From positions 21,110,156 through 21,174,155 of the forward strand of contig NC_059348.1 of NCBI RefSeq assembly GCF_019703515.2: a stretch of DNA of 64,000 nucleotides. Direction: 5' to 3'. This DNA comes from Myxocyprinus asiaticus. Taxonomy: Eukaryota; Chordata; Actinopteri; Cypriniformes; Catostomidae. Position 1 is the stretch's first letter. Each line of letters begins with the position of its first letter. The notes beneath the pieces were generated by a model. It was not told where the DNA came from and searched no databases. It was given only the letters and a program-made list of their open reading frames with translations. Of the stretch, positions 56,219 through 64,000 are shown one piece after another. Made by a program: the position numbers and the translations under genes.

Positions 56219-57260
56219 TTAATGGTTGCAGGCAGTCTGGGTGAAAGAAAGGAGTGCTGGAAGTGAGCTGTTTTTGACATAATTCTTTTCAATGGCAACC
56301 CAGGGGGGAGTATCGTTTGAGATTCCTGTTCTGTAATCTTCTTGCCAGTAGACAACGGCCCTTGCATTCGCTGCCCAGTAATAATGCAAGAAGCACGGGA
56401 GCCCTAGTCCACCTTTCTGTCTTGGTTTCTGTAAATGTATTTTTGATATTCTGTGAGCTTTAAAGCCCCAGATAAAAGGCATGATTACTGAGTGTAATGA
56501 CTTGAAAAAAGTCCTCGTCAGAAAGATGGGCAAGTTTTGAAAGAAGTACAAGAATCTGGGCAGAGAGACCATTTTGATGGTGTTTATACAGCCCACCATA
56601 GAAAGAGGAAGGGTCCTCCATTTGTCAATATCCCCATTCAGTTCTTCCACTTTCTGAAGAATATTCATCTTAAAAATTTGTTTGGTTTTTTTCGTAGAAC
56701 TACTCCGAGATACTTCAGACTATCTGTAATTTTTAAGGGGAGATTATGCAGAAATTCAGAGTTAAGATCGGCACTCAAGGGCATAAATTCACTGTTCTGA
56801 CAATTAATTGTATAACCAGAGACTTCACCAAAAGACTTTATAAGATCTAGCAAAATGGGAATAGAATGCTCAGGATGCGATAAGAAGAGAACAACGTCAA
56901 TCGCATATAGGGAGATGTGATGGTCTACGTTCCCTAATCACATAGGTTCAATAGATGGATGATTCCTAATACTAATTGCGAGGGGCTCGATAGCAACTGC
57001 AAAAAGCAGCAGGCTGAGAGGACAGCCCTGGCGTGTCCCACGATGTAATGAAAATTATTTAGATCTTTCCTGGTTTGTGAGGATGAAGGAAGTTGGGTGA
57101 GAATACAGTGTTGTAATCCACGAAACAAAACGACTACCAAGCCCAAATTCCTCTAACACCCTCACCATATAAGCTTATTCCAGCTGGTCAAATGCCTTCT
57201 CCACGTCTAAGCAAAGAGCAGCCACCTTAGAACCTTTCTTATTCTTATGATACATTATGT
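56219..57260 (-). pseudogene. L1 ORF2 reverse transcriptase region, degraded
   Basis: Reading the minus strand from about 57260: words for CLDVEKAFDQLE-type first motif occur near 57190-57215, and LGLVVVLFRG near 57140. At 57030-56940 there are words for a [15 protein letters not shown] motif. Then LDLIKSFGEVSGYTIN, SLKYLGVVLRKKPN (56853-56665), DKWRTLPLSMVGCINTIKM, FIWGFKAHRISKIHLQK and KGGLGLPCFLHYYWAANARA. Several frameshifts and stops. The YADD-type active site lies near 56890-56920 and is weak. The C-terminal Cys/His region is missing. Confidence 0.78.
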
Positions 57261-57847
57261 TCATTAATCTTCTAATGTTAAAAATAAAAACAGTTAGGGA
57301 CAAAGACTGTTTGGTCCACCTGGACAATAGATGAAATGTATTTATTTTATCTGTTTGCTAATAACTTTTTTAAAGATTTTCATGTCAGAGTTCAATAATG
57401 CAATGCCCCTCAGGCAGCATCGCACACCTTAGGGAGATTCAAACATCCCAGCCAATCAGAAATGTCCCCTTTTGCCTTCGATGTGTGTAATTGTTCATAA
57501 TATTCTCTAAAGTAATCATTTATAACCTTAGGATCAATAACTATGTAACTAAACCAGATTTTGATCTGATTTGTGTATAGCTCTACTAGCTTGTAAGCCT
57601 CTCAGCTGTCGAGCCAGTAATTTATGGGGCTTTTCCCCCAACTCAAAATGTTTTTGTCATATCTTAAACAGTTGATCCCATACCTGGCCAGATAAAATGT
57701 TGTTATATTCATACTTCAGTTTAAGAATATTCTGTAAGATGGAAGGGCTGGAGGAAGCTCTATAGGTGGGTTCCAATTGAGATAATTCACTTTCAATTTC
57801 TAAGAGGCATTTACGCCTTTCTTTTTTCATCGAAGATTCAAAAGAAA
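57261..57847 (-). pseudogene. L1 ORF2 middle region, heavily degraded
   Basis: It lies between endonuclease and RT on the minus strand and has the position of the L1 linker. Short readable words occur in different frames, for example around 57690-57760, but no long ORF survives. Assigned to ORF2 by position and continuity. Confidence 0.55.
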
Positions 57848-58619
57848 TTATATGTGGCAGAATGATGCGCCAGAGAGCAGGGAAGAACGAAAGCGCCAGT
57901 TATACTGCTGCTTCTTATGGTTAAGGTCGAGAACCAGTGAGGTCGGAGAATGTTCAGAAATTAAAATATTGTGATAATTTGAAGTGATCACATTAGATAT
58001 CAGTTTAGAGTTGAGTAAGAAATAATCTATTCTTGAAAAAGACTTTTGTCTTTGTGAGAAAAAAGAGTAGTCTCTATCCGTGGGATACCTCAGTCTCCAA
58101 ATATCAACCAGATTCGTGGAAGTTATTAGGTTATTTAAAACTGTGGAGGCAGAAGGCAATTGGCTTATTTGGGCTGACCTGTCCAAAACATTATCAAGCA
58201 CACAGTTAAAATCACCACCTATAATCACATGTGTATCAGAGAGATCAGACAGACAAAGTTTGGTCCATATACATTGAAGAGTGTAACATGAAGTGAATAT
58301 ATGTAGCCAGTTACCAGGATATATATCAGCCATGTGGATTGCTCACAGTGGAAACGTGTCTAAATGGAACAGTTTTGCGGATCAAGATCACCACTCCTCA
58401 TGCTTTACTGGAGAACGTGGACTGAAAGATCTGTCCGACCCAGCTGCATCTAAGCAACTACTCTTTTGTGGGTCTGATATGTGTCTCTTGCAAGTACATG
58501 ACATCAGCAGACATATTTTAAATGGGTAAACACTTTAGCTCATTTGAGCACATGACCCAGGTCACACACATTCCAGCTGGTAAAAGTAATGCTGCCACCC
58601 CTTGGAGGTAAACTAAGAT
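57848..58619 (-). pseudogene. L1 ORF2 endonuclease domain, broken
   Basis: Near 58600 the minus strand starts GGSITFTSWNVCDLGHVLK (family motif SWN), followed by several stops and ARDTYQTHK in the place of LQETH. From 58333 the frame is open: CIWTKLCLSDLSDTHVIIGG, then GDFNCVLDNVLDRS (catalytic GDFN), LVDIWRLRYPTDRDYSFF, SFSRIDYFLLNSKL (SRIDYFL) and ISEHSPTSLVLD (SDH position, with Asp replaced by Glu). It cuts the DNA target in active L1s. Stops in the first 100 codons show that this copy is inactive. Confidence 0.83.
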
Positions 58620-58649
58620 GCATACCGAGTTTGAAAAGTGCCAATGTAA

Positions 58650-60089
58650 AATCGAAGAAGATTTAACCAGATGGAACTTAATTCCCTTTTTTAGTTTTAG
58701 TTCAAGGATTGAAGCAATTAAAATGAACGGATTACCAAAATGTCTATACCTATTCCAATGTTTACCTGTAGAAATAACTGGAAAACTATTCACAGAATGG
58801 GACAAAATGCTTTCACGATTCATTTGGCAAGGGAAAAAGCCTAGAGTACGCTTTAAAACACTACAGCTGCCAAAGGATAAAGGAGGGTGGGCTCTTCCTT
58901 CATTAAAAGATTATTATATAGCAGCGCAAATTAGGGCAATGATAAACTGGTGTGACCCACATTATCATGCTCCATGGAAGGATATGGAAAGTTGTATTAC
59001 AAAGAATATTCCTGTACAAGCAATATTAACAGACAGCAAATTACAACAGTATTTAGATGAGTTAGAAAACCCATGGACAAAGCTTACCCTAAATGTTTGG
59101 GCAATGGTGATAAAATAATTTAATTTGTTGGAACACACTACAGTTCTGAAATGGTTTGCTTATGATTCAGACGTCACTCCAAATCAGTTTGATAACAGAT
59201 TTAATTTGTGGACAAACAAGGGAATTACTTCATTTTGCACTATCATTGAGAAAGATGAAATTTTAAGCTTTCAGTTATTAAAGAAAAAGATTTTACTAGA
59301 AAATCAAGATTTTTACAGGTACCTCCAGGTCCGAAATTATTATGATCAAAAAATAAGAGGAAAACTCAAAGATAATTTGAATCCATTGATAGACTTGCTC
59401 AAAAGGGCACACACATCAGGTGTTAGATATAAGATACTTTCTCAGATATATATGAGTTTAATAAATATGAAAACACACTCTACAACTTATATCAAAGAGA
59501 AATGGATGACAGAAAGTGAAGTAATCTTTACTGATGAAGAGTGGTCAACTGTATGGAAATTTCAATGGAAATCTACTAGTTCACTAAATTGGAAGGAATA
59601 CTGTTGGAAAAACATAATTAGATATTTTATATCACCAATACAAACGGCCAAATACAGTAATAACACTCCAAAATGTTGGCGAAATTGTGGATGTAACGAA
59701 GCAAACCATTATCATATTTTCTGGGAATGTCTACATATTCAAGAATACTGGAAAGAAATACAGGAGGCTCTTGAACATATTTTTAGAAAAGACATACCTC
59801 TAGAAAGCAAATCACTTTATTTTGGTTGTGTATGTTCAGATATAGTATCAGTAGATAAATACCTGATGGGTGTGCTTTTGGCAGCCAGTAAGAAGGCAAT
59901 TACATGTAAATGGTTAAAACAGAGAGACCAACATTAGATAATTGGATAGATGTGACCATAGAGATTTATATGATGGAAAGGATCACCTTTTCTGTTAATA
60001 TAAAGAAGGATGTGTTCCTGGAAAAATGGAGGAAATGGGTTGAATATGTAACAGAAAGAAGGTCTGATTTTGCTGCTACACCTAAATAG
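58650..60089 (+). pseudogene. L1-type ORF2 C-terminal half, nearly open
   Basis: Starts mid-protein with KIEEDLTRWNLIPFFSF and IEAIKMNGLPKCLYLFQ, then FIWQGKKPRVRFKTLQLP and KGGWALPSLKDYYIAAQIRA (RT thumb and connection). An in-frame TAA at 59116-59118 and a frameshift near 59920 are the only breaks seen. The C-terminal zinc-knuckle-like motif is clear: PKCWRNCGCNEANHYHIFWE, then CLHIQEYWKEIQ. After the shift it ends DVFLEKWRKWVEYVTERR and a TAG at 60087-60089. With so few lesions it is younger than its neighbours. The predicted ATG at 58618 lies in host L1 sequence and is not the element's own start. Confidence 0.9.
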
Positions 60090-60124
60090 AAGGAGATTAT
60101 TATGTAAATAGATGTATATGTTTG

Positions 60125-60128
<4 letters not shown>

Positions 60129-60197
<69 letters not shown>
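60129..60197. repeat. AT microsatellite in the 3' region of the nested LINE
   Basis: About 34 AT units. Confidence 0.96.
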
Positions 60198-60201
<4 letters not shown>

Positions 60202-60964
60202 GTGGATATATATGTATGCAGGTTAAATATCTACATGCATATAGATGTATGTTTATTTTCAAAATAATTACTTAAATGAAAGTCGCTTGAATTTATTCTG
60301 GACAGAATTTAATTAGGCCACACGTTCTCTCCCTGGATGTATATAGTTAATATTTCTACCTTTATTTTATTTTATTTTTTCATTTTATTTTATTTTTTGT
60401 AAAAAAAAAAATAAAAAAAAAATAAAAATAAAAAAAGGTTATACTTTGAAACAACTTAACAAATCTGGAATACAATTTACATTTAAAACACATCAAGCAG
60501 TTGTTCCTGTTTTTATATTGTAAAGACACTTTATGATTGCATCGAGCACTATATGTAAATTGAAATATGTTATTTGATTGTACACCTATGAATGATCAAA
60601 ATAAACAAAAAACTGAGAAAAAAAAAGAAAAGTGCCAATGTACACACATGACGCCCTTGTAGAACACTGATAAGAGTGAAAGTAAAACATAAAGAAGAAC
60701 AATAAAAACATTACCCCCTTCCTCCTGTCCAAATTCCCAAACAAAGTGAGAGCACACATCCCACACTTAGGGGTTGCCGGACCATCAGAACAGCTAAACT
60801 GCAGCTAAATTAACAAAAGAGCCCTGCTGCTCCCTCTCCAATAGTATGAACAGATGCTTATAAACAAGAAAAACGGTCATGCAATTGTCCCAATCTGAGT
60901 GATTGCAGAATAAAAAGTCACATACCAGAATATGCCATGCTGGCATATTGATAATTAGTGTTCA

Positions 60965-61773
60965 AGTCAGAGTCTCAGCAAAAGCCACAGCCTCACCCAG
61001 AGAAGAAAACACCTTTTCAGAGGTACCATGGGTGACACGCAGTCATGTCAGGTAAATGAAGCCGCTCCTCACATCGGCATCCCGGAGTCGCTTTCGGACA
61101 TCGTCAAAAGCCTGGCGCTGCTTCATTATCTCTGCTGGGAGGTCTTAAAAGAAGTGAATCGGTCTGCCTTTGTAGCGCAGAGGAAACTGCTGGCAAGCCA
61201 GTTGTAGTATTTTCTCCTTTGTTTGGAAATTATGAATCCGAGCTATCATTACGTGCGGTTTCGCTTCTTCTCTGGAGAGCTGCCTCCCCAGTCGGTGTGC
61301 TCAGTCCACTTCCACTTCCTGCCTGGAGAAGTGGGATAAACTTTGTCAGGAACTTCGATGGGTGCCTGTTCTCAATCTTCTCAGGTAGGCCAACAATTCT
61401 CTGCCTGGAGCGAGCCTCCAGGTCGATCACTTTCAGCTTTGTTCTCTGACCATATTTTCATGCACGTTTGTTCAACAAGTGAGAGGCGGTGGTCATAGTT
61501 GGAGGTAGCACTTTCCACCTCCTTTATTCGGTCCCCGAGGCTAACCAAAAAATGCTTGGGTAGATGCCAAAGATGCCACTAAATGTTTGGCATACTCCGT
61601 ATTGCCAGGAGGATATTTGTAGATTCCAAATCAGCCTCGTTACCAGACTCTGAGGCTACAGCGGCCTGCTCTGTTAGCTCTGAGGGCAGTTGACCATCAA
61701 TCTCATTTGAAGCTTTATCCAGCTTCTTTCCCCTTTCGGCCTTCGGCTTTGTCATTCTGCATCTCTTAGGCAT
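60965..61773 (-). pseudogene. L1 ORF1 protein, broken
   Basis: The start at 61773 gives MPKRCRMTKPKAERGKKLD, a basic N-terminus. The coiled-coil region follows in broken frames. DLEARSRQRIVGLPEKIEN (61430-61370) is the RRM-like entry, and the RAHR-type and RIHNFQTKEKILQLA words (61235-61190) mark the C-terminal RNA-binding domain. It ends near KVFSSLGEAVAFAETL (about 60965). Frameshifts lie near 61440, 61300 and 61240. It would bind the element's RNA. The spacer to ORF2 is interrupted by the nested LINE. Confidence 0.75.
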
Positions 61774-61860
61774 AGAGAATTATGAGGTAATGCTGGCAAA
61801 ATAATTAAACATTAAGTGAATGACCGAATTATTTGGAATATGGAGAGGAGCATAGAAAAA

Positions 61861-62343
61861 CATTCCTACTCCATACGGTGCTCACTAGTGCTCCCGAAAA
61901 TTTATTTGTCAATAAAGCCTAGACATTTATGTCATCAAATACATTTAGAATGAGATAAACATTCTGCTATAACACATTTTTTCTTGAGCATTCCCAGGGT
62001 TTGCATGCACCCCAGTTTGTTTACTGCTGAACTATGGGACTAAGGTTTCTTTGGCTATGTAGGATATCATCATTATGAAGGTAGTTTAACTGCTGGCTGA
62101 TTGGCTTTATTACTCTCTGCTGTGTGGTGGTTTTAATTACTTTCTTTCTCAAAAAGATTAAAACACTAGCCTTCAGGGTAATAACCAACATTGAACCCTT
62201 GATCAGATCAGGCCTCTTTTTCTAATTCTGAACCATTCTGGATGTCAAGAGAGAGAAACACACTTCAACAACCTCATAGACTGCAGATAAAATCTCATCC
62301 AACATAGAGATGCTAAAGTGGGTGTTCGGTAGATAAAAGACTC

Positions 62344-62348
<5 letters not shown>
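61861..62348. other. Non-coding stretch
   Basis: L1 leader up to about 61910, then sequence with no recognisable feature. Confidence 0.4.
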
Positions 62349-62383
<35 letters not shown>

Positions 62384-62398
62384 GAGAGAGAGAGAGAG
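62349..62398. repeat. GA dinucleotide microsatellite
   Basis: About 23 GA units with one TAGG interruption. The ORF on the opposite strand (serine-leucine runs) is an artefact. Confidence 0.97.
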
Positions 62399-62907
62399 CA
62401 TCTTTCTTTTTGAGGAATATTTTTGAGATTGGAGAGCAAAGGCTTGTGCCTCTGATGTACGACTGTACATTAATATTTTATGATGTTCAACCCCACGAGG
62501 TGCTCCTCCACAGTTCTTCCCTCTACTTCAAAGTGTGGCTAAAGTTAACACTAATGATAAAACTACTCTCCGCACATCTTACTCTTGTAGCATAGAAGCT
62601 GATGTAAGACAGAAAAATTTGCCACAGGAGTGGCTTTGTTCTGTTAGTGTATGCTTTGTCTGAAGGACAACAAGACCTTGGGCGTGAGTTTGGAGAGGTG
62701 GCATCACTTCACCACAGATCGTCACATCAAACGGTTTTGCGGCTCATTCATGTTAGCTTACTGCGGGATAACCTTGGGAGATTTACTGATATTAAACATA
62801 TTTTTAGGGATGGATCATAATGGTTGGCTAGTCATTCAGCAGCCAACTAGTCGATTAGTGAGGTTGACTAGTTTATATACGTTTTATCTTGTAATGTATG
62901 TGGCATT
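62399..62907. other. Non-coding stretch
   Basis: No exon or repeat ends recognised. A CAGCCAACTAGTCGATTAGT-type word near 62841 hints at a small element with inverse words CTAGTC nearby (62827, 62867), too weak to call. Confidence 0.35.
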
Positions 62908-62909
62908 TA

Positions 62910-63229
62910 CACCATATGGATAAAAGTTTGTGGACACCCCCTTTTAATAAACATGTCTGGCCATTCAGTATTATTGGCTATTTAGACCTGAACCCCACTG
63001 AACACCTTAGGGATGAATTGGACTCAGACTCCAACATCGGTGTCTGACATGATTATGCTCTTGTGTCTGAATGGGAGCAAATCTATGCAGCTATATTCCA
63101 TCATCAAGTGGAAAGCCTGTCCAGAAGAGTAGAAGATAGTGGAAAAGAGTGGGATTAATAAATAAAATGTTCGACAAGCACATCTGTGTGTTGGTGTACA
63201 GGTGTCCACAAACTTTTGCCCATATAGTC
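62910..63229 (+). mobile_element. Tc1-type transposon remnant (320 bp)
   Basis: The left end CACCATATGGATAAAAGTTT continues GTGGACACCC; the right end is its inverse (GGTGTCCACAAACTTTTGCC, CATATAGTC). TA flanks lie at 62908-62909 and 63230-63231. Between them, plus-strand words for DLNPTEHLRDELDSD and a C-terminal transposase stretch are visible without a long ORF. About 1.2 kb of a normal Tc1 is missing. Confidence 0.85.
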
Positions 63230-63426
63230 TATTTAATAGTTTTGATATTTATAGAAAGAGCAAGGTGCTTTACTGTAATTAGCGTGCTGACAGCGTGCTG
63301 TTCTTGGTCATTAGGCAATTTGCATGGTAAAACCCTCTCGGAGTCAAGTTAAAAATAGTTTAAATGTGTCTTGAGACCTTTGTGCTCTGACTTGCTTTTT
63401 TTAAACACAATGTAAATGCCCTTTAA

Positions 63427-64000
63427 CCTCCTGGGACCCGAGCATGACTGCTGTGTGCATTTTCCATTTTCCTTTTTGCTTTGTAAATAGTAGCACTTAA
63501 AAAACAAGCAAAAAAAACTAAACTAAATCTAGAGCAAATAGTTTTCCTAAAAATTGATGTCCACATATGTGGACAGCGGGACTAATTTGTGAAATTTTAA
63601 ATAATACCAAGCAATAGAAAGTCAGATTTATTCATCAAATAGTATATTATGTTTCTAGAGTGTTTGTTATTCATGTTTTTGAGACGTTACAGATATTACA
63701 GTTGATTTTCTAAGCTGAATAAATAATAATTGTTTAAAGTAATGGCCAGCATCATCCAATCAATGCCAACCATGTTAAAATAAATTTATAAATACATTTT
63801 CCCATGTCTGCCAAACATGTTGAGAGGTCCAAATATCTATGCTATTCTATGCAGCCTGAAACTGAACTTTTGGTCGGATTTTAAGAGTGAATGCACTTAG
63901 CTGCATAGAAAGATGCCCCCTTGCACCCTTGCTCCCTTTTTAGAGAATGACTTCTAAACAGAATCCTATTTAATTCACCTCCAGAACAGTTCGAAATGCA
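63427..64000 (+). mobile_element. Left end of a TTAA-type (piggyBac-like) element
   Basis: TTAA at 63423-63426 is followed by CCTCCTGGGACCCGAGCATG, a terminal sequence common in fish elements of this kind. An 18-bp perfect palindrome TGTCCACATATGTGGACA lies at 63559-63576. No right end occurs before the window ends, so its size and coding content are unknown. Confidence 0.6.

Larger units (their letters stand above)
58649..60626 (+). mobile_element. 5'-truncated L1-type LINE inserted into the other L1
   Basis: The insertion is bounded by a perfect 16-bp duplication GAAAAGTGCCAATGTA (58633-58648 and 60627-60642), the signature of target-primed reverse transcription. It begins inside ORF2 (KIEEDLTRW) and carries the ORF2 C-terminus, a 3' region with an AT microsatellite (60129-60197), A-rich tracts (60399-60436) and a final AATAAAC plus A-rich tail. 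The orientation is opposite to its host L1. Confidence 0.95.
56213..61860 (-). mobile_element. L1-type LINE, 3' truncated, interrupted by another LINE
   Basis: A minus-strand L1 has ORF1 at 61773-60965 and ORF2 from 58619 to 56219. Its ORF1-ORF2 spacer is split by a plus-strand insertion (58649-60626). The 3' end is cut at about 56213 after the sequence for LLSFTQTACNH. Leader sequence extends to about 61860-61910. It is the most complete L1 in the window, but all frames are degraded. Confidence 0.85.

Noticed and set aside
62827..62880. Small inverted words around CTAGTC as a transposon end
   Set aside because: Too short, and no paired ends or target duplication could be found.

Overview
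This window is vertebrate nuclear DNA, almost certainly from a teleost fish and most likely a cyprinid. It is AT-rich and gene-poor, has GT-AG introns, and is crowded with transposon families typical of cyprinid genomes: Tc1, many non-autonomous hAT and TTAA elements, DIRS tyrosine-recombinase retrotransposons, L1 and L2 LINEs and a tRNA-derived SINE. Nothing prokaryotic is present.

Only one host gene is supported. Two short plus-strand exons, 32125-32173 and 48509-48582, are separated by a 16.3-kb phase-2 intron. Together they encode the N-terminus and first membrane segment of a choline transporter-like protein (SLC44A2/4/5 group, best guess slc44a5). The first coding exon and the exons after 48582 were not found, so much of the window is probably intron of this gene.

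Layout. 1-1908: a decayed minus-strand DIRS element split by a Tc1 transposon. 2021-2388: a 45-49 bp minisatellite. 2389-5275: a plus-strand L2/CR1-type LINE. 5276-8160: a minus-strand L1 with no endonuclease, a 22-bp frameshifting duplication and a duplicated ORF1 end. 8810-30715: mostly small DNA transposons, including three copies of one hAT-like family, each with a perfect 8-bp target duplication, one of them interrupted by a Tc1 element. 32125-48582: the exon pair and its intron, which holds a Harbinger-like element, two solo LTRs of one family in opposite orientation, and a 5.2-kb DIRS element (39440-44600). 49994-50434: a tRNA-derived SINE. 50990-52080: an L1 3' fragment split by a TTAA element. 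52645-55225: a short interspersed element split by a second, internally deleted DIRS copy. 55576-55710: a possible acidic first exon resembling piggyBac-type transposases. 56213-61860: an L1 split by a second, 5'-truncated L1-type insertion. 62910-64000: a Tc1 remnant and the left end of another TTAA element.

All transposon coding regions seen are broken by stops, frameshifts or deletions. The main value of the window is as a record of nested insertions: at least seven junctions can be resolved to the base from target duplications or from an uninterrupted paralogue. I found no convincing undescribed biological system. The least explained items are the 55576-55710 reading frame, the circle-junction-like internal region of the DIRS element, and the inverted-repeat microsatellite at 36250-36536.
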